Origin: JAHIYG01 sp041306075
Lineage (GTDB): Archaea; Altiarchaeota; Altiarchaeia; IMC4; SCGC-AAA252-I15
Direction: 5' to 3'
Assembly: GCA_041306075.1 (NCBI GenBank)
Contig: JBFYKH010000007.1
Coordinates: 23,586-87,585, forward strand
DNA length: 64,000 bases
The translations under genes were made by a program, and so were the position numbers. This document shows, piece by piece, positions 47,804 to 56,135 of the stretch. A model generated the notes under the pieces. The model worked only from the letters and a program-made list of their open reading frames with translations. It searched no databases and was not told the origin of the DNA. Position 1 is the stretch's first letter. Each line of letters opens with the position of its first letter.

Positions 47804-48920
47804 AGGCGGCGAGCGACGCCTGCGAGTGGCCGTCGACTTTGATGAACGGGTCCGCCCTCATCACCGCGACACCAATGCTCGCCAACTGGCTGCGGCTTCT
47901 GACAGATTGGCCCCGAGCCCTCAAATCCATTATCCTCCTAGCGCTCAAGGGCCCGACGCCCGGGACCCGGATGAGCTCCTCGTAGGATGCGCAGTTAACG
48001 TCCGTCGGCCGCCGCCCACTCGCCCTTGCCAGGTTGACTTTCGGGTCGCCTGCGGGGAGGTTCCCCCCCTCCATGACTGGTTTGAACTCATCGAGGCCTA
48101 TGCCGTACTTCCTCATCATGAAGTCGACGCAGTATAGCCTGTGTTCCCGCTCCAAGGGCACCCTCCTCCTTCCTGCGAGGGGTGTGTCGTCGATGGGAGT
48201 GAAGACGCTGTAGTACACCCTCCTCAGGCCCATGGAGCCGTACTCCCATTCGGCGGCGTCCAGGACCTCCTCGTCAGATTCTCCGGCGGCCCCGACGACC
48301 ATCTGCGTCGTCTGCCCCGCGGGCAGGGGCAGCCGCCTTATCCACTCCTGCCGTCTGAGTATGTCGGAGCCGTAGTCCTTGGTGGATGTCAGCTCGTCGA
48401 GGCGGCCCTTGCTCGGGGCCTCTATGTTTATGGACAGCCGGTCGGCGTACGTCCCCGCCTCCTTGACGAGGCTCCTGTCCGCTCCCGGGAGGACTTTCAG
48501 GTGGACGTATCCTTGGAAGCGCATCTCCTGCCTGAGTATCCTCACTGCCTCGAGCATCCGCTCCGTGGACGAGTCCGCGTCGCCGGCCACCGCGGAGGAG
48601 AGGAAGAGGCCTTCCACGTAGTTGCCGAGGTAAAGGTGCATGAAGACGTCCGCCAGCTCCCGGGGCTCGTAGGCCGCGGTCTTCCTGCGGCAGTGGACCG
48701 AGTTCTGGCAGTACGCGCAGTCCAGGCTGCACGCGTTCGCCATGAGCGTCTTGAAGAGGCTGACGCATCTGCCGCCTTCGGTGAAAGAGTGGCATATGCC
48801 TCCCCGGGCGGCGTCGCCTATCCTGTCGGCTCCGTAGGCCCTGCGCGGGGATGCGGAGCTTGCGCACACGTCCCATCTGCCGGCTCCGCCGAGGAGTCTC
48901 ACCTTCTCCAGGAGGCTCAT
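47793..48920 (-). CDS. Putative DNA modification/repair radical SAM protein (TIGR03916-like)
   Basis: The 375-residue protein starts MSLLEKVRLLGGAGRWDVCA, the family's characteristic start. The radical SAM cluster motif CSLDCAYC (about 62-69) binds [4Fe-4S], with two more Cys residues just before and after. GNYVEGLFLSSAV and LSINIEAPS follow in the barrel. A C-terminal helix-hairpin-helix (about 313-335, ELIRVPGVGPLSARRIM) suggests DNA binding. Members are paired with a DUF4130 protein, here coupled by an 11-bp overlap. The reaction is not established in the knowledge I can draw on. Confidence 0.87.
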   Translation of the reverse strand: MSLLEKVRLLGGAGRWDVCASSASPRRAYGADRIGDAARGGICHSFTEGGRCVSLFKTLMANACSLDCAYCQNSVHCRRKTAAYEPRELADVFMHLYLGNYVEGLFLSSAVAGDADSSTERMLEAVRILRQEMRFQGYVHLKVLPGADRSLVKEAGTYADRLSINIEAPSKGRLDELTSTKDYGSDILRRQEWIRRLPLPAGQTTQMVVGAAGESDEEVLDAAEWEYGSMGLRRVYYSVFTPIDDTPLAGRRRVPLEREHRLYCVDFMMRKYGIGLDEFKPVMEGGNLPAGDPKVNLARASGRRPTDVNCASYEELIRVPGVGPLSARRIMDLRARGQSVRSRSQLASIGVAVMRADPFIKVDGHSQASLAAYGG

Positions 48921-49019
48921 CAGTTGATTGTGGTACTGCGTCGACTTAAAGGATGGCTGAGAGCGCGGGAAAAATACGGGGCCGCTATTAACCGCCCGCT
49001 CCCATCATATCACTGCAAC

Positions 49020-49991
49020 ATGCCTGGTGGGAGGATAACCGTACTGGACGCGTTGAGGGGCGCGGCGATAACGCTCATGCTCCTCCAACACTCGATGTAC
49101 TACCTGTACTACGACCTCGACGGCATGGTCTACGGGGGAGTATACCTCATAAGCCGGCTGTCCGCCCCCCTGTTCCTGACGATACTCGGCTACTGCATTG
49201 CATTGTCGGCGGAGCGCAGGATGCCCTCGGCCGGCCGCTGGGGGTTCGCGAGACACGCGCTCTCGCGGGCAGCAATACTCCTCATAGCGGCATCCGCCCT
49301 GAACCTCCTGCGCTTCGACGCCGCCGGAACGCCGAACATATTACACCTCCTGATAGTGTCGATACTCATGACCTCGGCCCTCCGCATCGCCGGAAACAAG
49401 GCGGTGTACGCGGCCGTGTTCGCGCTGTTCATCGTCCTGTCGGCTGCGCCGGCGGTGGCGGGGGGATGGGAGCTCGTCAACTCATGGCTGCCAGGATGGT
49501 ACTCCCTCGCCGAAGGATACGCAATAGGCCCGTGGCAGTTCTACGCGGTCTTCGGGCTCGGCCTCCGATGGCTCGCGCCGGGCGCGAGACTCGTGAATGC
49601 GCACCGCCTCCCCGTAATCGAAGCACTGGCATTCCTCAGCATACTGTCAATGGGCCTTGGGATAGGGGTGGGCGTATTCGAGAGCCGGCTGCCATACACG
49701 CTGATACTGCTTGCCGGCATGGCCGCAGCCTATCAGGCGGTATCCGCAGTCGGCGAAATCAAGGCATTGTCCCCGTTGACTGGTGCATTGACCGCGTACG
49801 GCCGCCACCCCCTCCCCCTCTACATGGCGCATCAGGCGGCGTTCGCCACGGCGCCAAGGATGCTCGAAATAGAGAACACGTTCGGCCCCGCAGGGGCCCT
49901 GGCGGCCCTGTCGTGCTTCCTCCTGGCGGCATACGCGGGGGCCCGCGCGCTAGATGCCCGGGCCGCATCTCTCAGGGCTTCGCCGACCTAG
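49020..49991 (+). CDS. Membrane acyltransferase-like protein (DUF1624/HGSNAT type)
   Basis: The 323-residue protein starts at ATG 49020; the long open frame upstream is antisense to the radical SAM gene and is rejected. The N-terminal ITVLDALRGAAITLMLLQHS is the signature of heparan-N-acetyltransferase/DUF1624 and related acyltransferase-3 proteins (charged D-A-L-R-G plus a catalytic His). About nine to ten hydrophobic helices follow, with a late GRHPLPLYMAHQAAF motif. Such enzymes transfer acyl groups across the membrane to surface glycans. The C-terminal end overlaps a convergent lipoprotein gene by 20 bp. Confidence 0.75.
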   Translation: MPGGRITVLDALRGAAITLMLLQHSMYYLYYDLDGMVYGGVYLISRLSAPLFLTILGYCIALSAERRMPSAGRWGFARHALSRAAILLIAASALNLLRFDAAGTPNILHLLIVSILMTSALRIAGNKAVYAAVFALFIVLSAAPAVAGGWELVNSWLPGWYSLAEGYAIGPWQFYAVFGLGLRWLAPGARLVNAHRLPVIEALAFLSILSMGLGIGVGVFESRLPYTLILLAGMAAAYQAVSAVGEIKALSPLTGALTAYGRHPLPLYMAHQAAFATAPRMLEIENTFGPAGALAALSCFLLAAYAGARALDARAASLRASPT

Positions 49992-50661
49992 GCTTCGGGT
50001 TCAGGTACGTGGAGTTGCACTGGCCCTCCATCGTCTCGTTGACTATCAGATAACAAAGCGCAGGCTTAATCCTGTCGAGGCCGACGTGGTAGTATATGCA
50101 CTGGTCCTTGAGGTTGGCGTTCACCATGTCGAAGCACTCGAACGGGTCCGCCTCCTTGTCCCTCACGTAGTCCCAGACGCAGTCGTCTCTGAGCGTCTGA
50201 GCGAATATCATCTTGCAGTACTTTATCTTGTTCCACCTGAACGCCATCATCCTGTAGCACCAGTCCCTCTGCGAGGAGACGTCTATGCCGTCGCAGTACT
50301 CGGGGTTGTCCACTATCCTCGCCCTGCACTTCAGCTGCAGGTTCCGGTCGGAAATCTTCTCGCAGGCGCTCATGTCCTTCGCCCTGCCGGCCGCGTCGTA
50401 GAAGCACACGTCCCTGACGCTCGCGTTCTCGAGGGTCAGGCAGTTGGTGATGTTGGCCGGCACCTTGACTAGCGACTCCGTGGGCGGCTCCACAGGCTCC
50501 TCGTCGGGGCCGAGCACCTCACCCGTGGTCGTCGTGGCCTTCAGCGTCGGATTGGTCGAGCCGGCGAGGGTGGTCGGGGACGGAACCCCTCCTCCCTCAT
50601 CGGAAACGCATCCGGCGGCAAAAACCAGGGCGGCAAGCAAAATGGCTGCGGGGAACCTCAT
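49972..50661 (-). CDS. Cys-rich lipoprotein with repeated disulfide motifs
   Basis: About 229 residues from ATG 50661 (MRFPAAILLAALVFAAGCVS); an ATG three codons earlier is also possible. The signal peptide ends in a lipobox (FAAGC). A Thr/Pro linker follows (about 25-60), then a domain with about a dozen Cys residues spaced at 10-25 residues in repeats like CxxI...C/CFYDAAG, CYRMMAF and CKMIFAQ. This helical, disulfide-rich pattern recurs in surface proteins of DPANN-like archaea. It is presumably lipid-anchored outside the cell. Function is unknown. Confidence 0.68.
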   Translation of the reverse strand: MRFPAAILLAALVFAAGCVSDEGGGVPSPTTLAGSTNPTLKATTTTGEVLGPDEEPVEPPTESLVKVPANITNCLTLENASVRDVCFYDAAGRAKDMSACEKISDRNLQLKCRARIVDNPEYCDGIDVSSQRDWCYRMMAFRWNKIKYCKMIFAQTLRDDCVWDYVRDKEADPFECFDMVNANLKDQCIYYHVGLDRIKPALCYLIVNETMEGQCNSTYLNPKPRSAKP

Positions 50662-50686
50662 CGGTAACACATTATAGGCTTCAGGA

Positions 50687-51322
50687 TTAAATACGCAGAC
50701 CTGGCGGCAGCCTGCCCGTTTTAGGTTTGTGCGTGTTGTCGACGGTCAGTTTGCCATCCTTCACGCTGAAGGGCAAGACATGGACTTTCACGGCGTCCGC
50801 GGCCTTGGCCTTGAGCGGCCTGAGGAAGTCCTCGAGGCCGGGGTGGTACGGGCCCCACCTTGCGATGAACACCCTCCCTCCCATGGATGCGGCGGACTCG
50901 CCGTCCCGCCTGTAGACGGCGTCAACCCTCGCCCCCGCCTTAAGGGCCCGAAGGAGCCTGAGGTTGTCCTCTGGACTGTCGTACGGCCTGCCGGCCCTTA
51001 TTATGAACCCGTCGCCTATGCGCTCGTCGCCTACGAGGCCGGGGGTGTTGCAAGGGTCCGCGTAGACCCGGTAAGCGTGCCAGCTGTAGTCGACGTCCTC
51101 CTCCGCGATGAAAGCGAGAAGCTCCTCCCCACCAGCCCTCTCATGGATGTCGAGCCTTACGGGATTGACTCCCTCGTAGACTATCGGCTTGTCGCTCGTG
51201 GCGAGGAGGAAGTTGCAGCCCGCCCTCCCGACGAGATGGTCCCTGAGCACACCGGAGCCCTCCAGCCTCCTCCTGAGGCCGTCGTCCACCTTCCCGAGGA
51301 CTGCTAGCGAGACGGATGTCAT
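50687..51322 (-). CDS. Hypothetical protein co-transcribed with aldolase
   Basis: The 211-residue soluble protein's start overlaps the aldolase stop by one base. Segments such as HERAGGEELLAFIAEEDVDY, RVFIARWGPYHPGLEDFLRP and the ending THKPKTGRLPPGLRI show alternating alpha/beta character. No nucleotide-binding, metal or membrane motif is evident. I recognise no family. Coupling to the aldolase gene may reflect a metabolic or regulatory role, but this is weak. Confidence 0.5.
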   Translation of the reverse strand: MTSVSLAVLGKVDDGLRRRLEGSGVLRDHLVGRAGCNFLLATSDKPIVYEGVNPVRLDIHERAGGEELLAFIAEEDVDYSWHAYRVYADPCNTPGLVGDERIGDGFIIRAGRPYDSPEDNLRLLRALKAGARVDAVYRRDGESAASMGGRVFIARWGPYHPGLEDFLRPLKAKAADAVKVHVLPFSVKDGKLTVDNTHKPKTGRLPPGLRI

Positions 51323-52443
51323 CAGAGCGTCTTCAGGGCGTATTCCCTCACCTTCCCGGCGGTGCCATTCGCGTTGAACGCGGTGAAGAACTCAAGCGCG
51401 CTCCTCCTCGTGGCCTCGTCGACCCTCTCTAGGTCGGCGCCCGCGAGCGCGTCAATCTCGGCCTTGAAGGCCTTTATGCTGTTCTTGATGTTCTTGCCTA
51501 TCAGCTCCTTCTCGGTGATTCCCGGCTTCTTGGCTTTCGCCTTGGCGGCCTCCTCGCTCTTGAGCGTCCACTCCTCCATCCTCGCGACGAGCGCCCTGGG
51601 CATCGTCTCCAAGGCTATGTTCTGCCAGTTAGTGCCGACGTTGCCCTTCGCAATCCCGGCGTCGATGAGCTTACCCATGAAGTTGAGGGGGGTCCCGGTT
51701 ATCCCGTGCTGCGCTATCCTCGCCCCCATCGGCCTTATGGCGTCCGCAATCGCCGCCGTCCGCTCCACGTCTATCCCCACCTTCGGGATGGGGTTCCCGT
51801 TCTTGTCGTAGATGTTCCCGTGCGACGTCCCGTTGTTGGTGGCCAGGAGGTCCGGCCTGTATCCCGCGTCGTTTATCGACTTGATGAAAATCCTCGCCTC
51901 CTCGACCGTGGTGATGGCCTTCTCCCCGGTCTTAGGGTCGACCTTCCCGACCTCGCCGACCTCCACCTCGAGGCTCGCCGTCTCGGGGATGAGCCCGCAG
52001 AGCCTGGCGGTTATCTCGATGTTGTCCTTCAGCTGCTCCGCCACGCTCGCGGCGCCCACGTTGAAGTTGTGGCTCGCGTCTATCGCATACGACGTGAATC
52101 CGGCGGCAATCTCCTGCCTTATCAGGTCGGAGGCCGCGTTCACGTCCTTCGCGTCAGGGCTCTTCACGGTTATGTGGTCCCCATGGATGATGTACGGCTG
52201 GTCGAAATCGAGCTCCCGGGCGCACTTGAGTATGTTTTCGACGAAGATTTTCGGGGTCTGGCCGGTGTACCCGACCTCGCTCTTGGCTATCTCGAACATC
52301 ACGGCCGCGTCAAGCTCCTTGGCGGCCATCATGATTCCGCGGGCGCTCGCGCCCACGCGGATGTTCGCGGCCATGACTATGCACCTCTCGCCCTTCAGCG
52401 CCTCAAACATGACCTTCCCGGGAACCGGTTTCGTAAAGTCCAT
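51322..52443 (-). CDS. fba: Class II fructose-bisphosphate aldolase-like enzyme
   Basis: The 373-residue zinc aldolase-like protein is predicted to split or form fructose-1,6-bisphosphate. Class II motifs are YIIHGDHI (metal His/Asp), IDASHNF, LEVEVGEVG (metal Glu), NNGTSHGN (metal His) and AQHGITGTP plus NVGTNWQN (phosphate binding). Most archaea use class I (FbaA-type) or FBPA/ase enzymes, so a class II enzyme is less usual. It lies with two phosphofructokinase and one FBPase genes on the same strand within 7 kb. Specificity for fructose versus tagatose phosphates is not resolved. Confidence 0.78.
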   Translation of the reverse strand: MDFTKPVPGKVMFEALKGERCIVMAANIRVGASARGIMMAAKELDAAVMFEIAKSEVGYTGQTPKIFVENILKCARELDFDQPYIIHGDHITVKSPDAKDVNAASDLIRQEIAAGFTSYAIDASHNFNVGAASVAEQLKDNIEITARLCGLIPETASLEVEVGEVGKVDPKTGEKAITTVEEARIFIKSINDAGYRPDLLATNNGTSHGNIYDKNGNPIPKVGIDVERTAAIADAIRPMGARIAQHGITGTPLNFMGKLIDAGIAKGNVGTNWQNIALETMPRALVARMEEWTLKSEEAAKAKAKKPGITEKELIGKNIKNSIKAFKAEIDALAGADLERVDEATRRSALEFFTAFNANGTAGKVREYALKTL

Positions 52444-52479
52444 TGTAACCTCAATACGAAATAATGAATATATACCCTA

Positions 52480-53874
52480 TCAGTTGACGTAGCCGAGGGA
52501 CTTCAGGCGTTCGGCTTCCTTCGGGCCGGGTTTGGGGGAATTGGCGGCGGCCGGTTTGCCGGGCTTGCTGTTGGCCCGTAAGTATCCCCCCACCTTGTCC
52601 TGGCAGTATCCCCTGATTTTCCAGTTGTCGGCCAGGTCGGCGTGCTCGTGCGGGTCGACTGTCAGGTTGTACGCCCTGGTCCTGCCCAGTGAGCCGTTCA
52701 AGTTGACATCGACTATGCACTTGATGCCCTTGCCCCTGTAGCCTATCAGCCAGTTCCATCTCCTGGTGTACCTTTTCTCGCTGTACGCCTCCAGTCCTAG
52801 CTGTTTGCCTTGCACAGCCGGGACGAGGCTCACCCCATCGATGCCCCCCGGGGAGGTCCCGCCCGTCAGATCTATGAGGGTTGGCATGACGTCAATCAGC
52901 CTCACCTGCTGCACGACCCTGCCTGGCGTTGCGTTGGGGATTGACATAATTAGCGGCACCCTCACTTGAGTGTCATATGGGGCGCCTATGTGGCCGAATG
53001 CTCCGGGGAGGTCGAGGAAGTCCTCCCCATGGTCCGCCGTTATGACGACTATGGTGTTGCCCCCCAGGCCTGCGGATTCAAGCCTGCTGATTAGCCGGCC
53101 TATGAGCATGTCGTCGAAGAATATCTCGGCGTCGTACTGGGAGATTACATACGCCAGCTGCGGCCCTGTGAGGTTCATGGCCAGGTAGACCCGGAAATCG
53201 CTGATGCTAGTGTTCACGGGCTCATCTTTAGGTTCGACGAATTTTCCCCTTAACTCCTGCCGGGGGCTGTACGGCATGTGGGGGGCCAGGTAGTGCAGGT
53301 ACATGAAGAATCTCCCGCCCTTGAAGCCCTCGATGACTTTGACGGCCTTGTCGGTGACGCAGGCGTCTCCCGTGCAGCCGAGGTAACTGTCGAAGCCCTG
53401 CCCGAACCCGGCCTTGGCGCTTATGTGGTTGTTCGTAACGACCGCAAACGTCGAGTAACCTCTTGACTTGAAGGTCTCCGCAAGCGTTATATGCGACTTT
53501 GGAAGCGCCGTGCCTGCCGGCACCGCCCCTCCTATGGGCGCAGCCCCGTTGGCGGTGTGCCTCGTTGGGTACAGGGAGGTGAACAGGGAGGCTACCGACG
53601 GCTTAGTCCATGTCGCCTGGCTGATGGCGTTCTCGAACACGACCGACTTCCCTGCGAGCCTGTCGATGTTGGGCGTCGTGTTCTTCGGGTACCCGTAAAG
53701 CCCGAAATGGTCCAACCTGGCGGCGTCGACGACTATCAGGACTACGTTGCAGTCGCGGCATCCGAAGTCTTCTCCGGATTCCGGCCCGTCTACGACCGAA
53801 GAATATGCCAAAGCCAGGATGCCTAACGAAGTCAGCGCCAAGATGCCTAATTTACGCCGTGACAACAAGACCAT
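52480..53874 (-). CDS. Sulfatase/phosphotransferase-fold membrane-anchored enzyme
   Basis: The 464-residue protein has an N-terminal TM or signal anchor (about 8-26). The alkaline-phosphatase-superfamily domain follows. NVVLIVVDAARLDHFGLYGY provides the first metal Asp pair. WTKPSVASLFTSLYPTRH carries the nucleophile position, here Thr rather than the Cys/Ser of true sulfatases. VVITADHGEDF gives the second metal site. Thr is the nucleophile in phosphoethanolamine/phosphoglycerol transferases, so a transferase acting on surface glycans or lipids is possible. It lies between the aldolase and aminotransferase genes, in the same direction. Confidence 0.78.
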   Translation of the reverse strand: MVLLSRRKLGILALTSLGILALAYSSVVDGPESGEDFGCRDCNVVLIVVDAARLDHFGLYGYPKNTTPNIDRLAGKSVVFENAISQATWTKPSVASLFTSLYPTRHTANGAAPIGGAVPAGTALPKSHITLAETFKSRGYSTFAVVTNNHISAKAGFGQGFDSYLGCTGDACVTDKAVKVIEGFKGGRFFMYLHYLAPHMPYSPRQELRGKFVEPKDEPVNTSISDFRVYLAMNLTGPQLAYVISQYDAEIFFDDMLIGRLISRLESAGLGGNTIVVITADHGEDFLDLPGAFGHIGAPYDTQVRVPLIMSIPNATPGRVVQQVRLIDVMPTLIDLTGGTSPGGIDGVSLVPAVQGKQLGLEAYSEKRYTRRWNWLIGYRGKGIKCIVDVNLNGSLGRTRAYNLTVDPHEHADLADNWKIRGYCQDKVGGYLRANSKPGKPAAANSPKPGPKEAERLKSLGYVN

Positions 53875-53920
53875 ATGCAGGCATCTATTCGCAGTGTCCT
53901 AAGTTTAATCGTCCGGTCCC

Positions 53921-55108
53921 CTAGCCTACCAGGCTTTCCATCACGGCCTTCGCTTTCTCCTCTGTCATTCCGCCGCCGAACCCTATCCTGAAGTGCCTCC
54001 TGAGTTGCTCGAATCCCTTGTATGAGCCGCCGAAGCTCGAGCCCGGGACGAATGCCGTTTTCTTCCCGTAGGCTGTCTTCGTCACCCACTCGTCGGCGTC
54101 CGAGCCGCCCGGCGTCGTCGGGAACATCATGTATGTGGCCGCCGGCTTGTATGGGAGCTCGCAGCCCCACTCGAGCATGTACTTCGCTATCATGTCGCTC
54201 TTGCGCCTGTAGCCTTCGACTATCGGCTTCAGGAAGGACACGGACGGGTCCTTCGCGAGTATCGCCGTCACCCCGGCCTGCGCGGCCGCGGAGGCTCCGG
54301 CGCTGAGGTTCCTGAAGTAGTATCCGACCATCTTGTGCGATGACGCCAGTGCGGGCGAAAGCCTGATGAAGCCGAGCCTTATGTCCGGCTTCACAATCTT
54401 CGAGAACGAGGACACGAGGCTCACGTTCGGCGCTATGTCTGCGCCGAAGCTGACCGGGGACTTGTAGGGCGTCCTCTCCCTGTCGAATATCAGGTACTTG
54501 TAGGGCTCGTCTGTGATTATCTGCAGGCCCGCAGACACCGCCCAGGAGCACATCCTCCTCAACTCCGCCTCGCCCACGGTCTCCCCTGTCGGGTTGTTCG
54601 GGTAGTTCACGTACACGCCCCTCGTCTTCCCGGTGAGCGCCACCTTCGCGTTCTCCTCCATGAACTTCCCCTTGACGAACAGCGCGGCCGGGACGCCCTT
54701 GACGCCGGAGTGCGCCGCCATGTTGTGTATCGTCCCCCAGGCGGGCGTGGCCACCATCAGCTCGCTGCCCGCGGGAAACAGCGAGAAGACGAACTGGAGG
54801 GCTTGGGAGGCCCCGACGGTCACGTAGGTGTTCGGCAGGTCTGCCTCAGTGAGCTCGGCTCCGAAGCGGCCCTCCATGCCGACTATCGCCCTCTTCAGGG
54901 ACTCCTCCCCGTCGAAAGGCGGATACCCCGTAGCGCCTTTCATGTCGCATTCGTAGGCCGCCTTCGCGTATGCCTCCAGCATCTCCCCCGGCATCCTGTC
55001 CGGGACGCCGATTGTGAGGTTGTTGACTGCCCCAGCCTCCTTCGCCACCTTCACCCAGTGCCTTACCGGGTCGGGCACTATCCCGTCAAGGTTCCCTGTC
55101 AAGTCCAT
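53921..55108 (-). CDS. Class I/II PLP aminotransferase
   Basis: The 395-residue fold-type I aminotransferase shows the aspartate-aminotransferase-like pattern. NYPNNPTGETV (about 170) and ITDEPYKYLIFD (about 200) bind PLP and its phosphate. The Schiff-base Lys is in SSFSKIVKPDIRLGF (about residue 236), and the carboxylate-binding Arg near the C-terminus is in HFRIGFGG. The amino donor is not predictable. It begins 1 bp after the first phosphofructokinase stop, so it belongs to the fbp-pfk-pfk transcript. Confidence 0.85.
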   Translation of the reverse strand: MDLTGNLDGIVPDPVRHWVKVAKEAGAVNNLTIGVPDRMPGEMLEAYAKAAYECDMKGATGYPPFDGEESLKRAIVGMEGRFGAELTEADLPNTYVTVGASQALQFVFSLFPAGSELMVATPAWGTIHNMAAHSGVKGVPAALFVKGKFMEENAKVALTGKTRGVYVNYPNNPTGETVGEAELRRMCSWAVSAGLQIITDEPYKYLIFDRERTPYKSPVSFGADIAPNVSLVSSFSKIVKPDIRLGFIRLSPALASSHKMVGYYFRNLSAGASAAAQAGVTAILAKDPSVSFLKPIVEGYRRKSDMIAKYMLEWGCELPYKPAATYMMFPTTPGGSDADEWVTKTAYGKKTAFVPGSSFGGSYKGFEQLRRHFRIGFGGGMTEEKAKAVMESLVG

Positions 55109-55109
55109 A

Positions 55110-56132
55110 TTAGCCGAAGAATGTCTCCGCGATGCTGTACCATTCGTCGTCCACTTCCCTGTCCTTCACGGCCTCGTCGAGGGATATGTACTCTATCCTG
55201 TTGTTCCTGAGGGCCACCATCACTCCGAACGTGTTCATTGAGGCGAGGTAGATGGCCTTCGCGCCGAAGCGCGTGGCGAGGAGCCTGTCCTCAGCGCACG
55301 GTGTCCCGCCCCTCTGTATGTGGCCTAGTATCGATGAGCGGGTCTCGAAGCCGGTCCTCGCCTGAATCTCCTTCTTCAGCCAGTTCGCGACGCCTCCGAG
55401 GGCGACGTGGCCGAAGTCGTCAAGCTCCCCGCTCTTCGTCGTGACCCTGCCGCCCTTCGGGACCGCGCCCTCCGCCACGACGACTATCGTGAACCTCTTC
55501 CTCTCGTGCCTCTTCTTGATTACCCTGCATATCTCATCCAGGTCGAACGGCTTCTCCGGTATGAGTATCAGGTCAGCGCCGCCCGCGATGCCGCTGAGGG
55601 TGGCTATCCAGCCGGCGTGGCGGCCCATCACCTCGAGTATCATCACCCTGTGGTGGGATTCGGCGGTCGTGTGGAGCTTGTCTATCGCGTCGACGACTGT
55701 GTTGAAGGCCGTGGCGAAGCCGATGGTCCTCTCCGTGCCGAGGAGGTCGTTGTCTATGGTCTTCGGTATCCCTATGACCTTCAGTCCCTCCCTGGACATC
55801 CCGGCAGCCACGCTGAGGGTGTCGTCGCCGCCTATCGCTATGAGGGCGTCTAGGCCGAGCTTCCTGAATCCTTCGTTCACCTTGAGTATGCCGTCCTGCA
55901 TCTTCAGGGGGTTCGTCCTCGAGGAGCCGAGTATGGTGCCGCCCTTCACGAGTATCCCGGAGACGTCCTCTGCGCCCAGCGGGAAGCCGTCGGCATCGAG
56001 CATACCCCTCCAGCCGTCCCTTATGCCTGTGAACTCCATCCCGTACTCGCGCATGCCCTTCCTGACGACGGCCCTGATGGCGGCGTTGAGCCCGGGACAG
56101 TCGCCTCCGCCGGTCAAAATCCCTATTTTCAT
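55110..56132 (-). CDS. pfp: Phosphofructokinase, predicted PPi-dependent
   Basis: The 340-residue PFK-A family protein has the N-terminal GGGDCPGLNAAIR, then GGDDTLSVA (about 100) and GIPKTIDNDLLGTERT (about 121). The GGDD and K-T-I-D-N-D residues match pyrophosphate-dependent enzymes (ATP enzymes usually have GGDG and GTIDND). MGRHAG and IPEKPF, for sugar phosphate binding, are intact. PPi-PFK is reversible, so it can serve both glycolysis and gluconeogenesis. It lies 3 bp from a paralogue. Donor assignment is from motif only. Confidence 0.85.
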   Translation of the reverse strand: MKIGILTGGGDCPGLNAAIRAVVRKGMREYGMEFTGIRDGWRGMLDADGFPLGAEDVSGILVKGGTILGSSRTNPLKMQDGILKVNEGFRKLGLDALIAIGGDDTLSVAAGMSREGLKVIGIPKTIDNDLLGTERTIGFATAFNTVVDAIDKLHTTAESHHRVMILEVMGRHAGWIATLSGIAGGADLILIPEKPFDLDEICRVIKKRHERKRFTIVVVAEGAVPKGGRVTTKSGELDDFGHVALGGVANWLKKEIQARTGFETRSSILGHIQRGGTPCAEDRLLATRFGAKAIYLASMNTFGVMVALRNNRIEYISLDEAVKDREVDDEWYSIAETFFG

Positions 56133-56135
56133 CGC

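Noticed and set aside
48141..49019. Upstream extension of the acyltransferase reading frame
   Set aside because: It lies antisense to the radical SAM gene; the family start DALRG lies right after ATG 49020.
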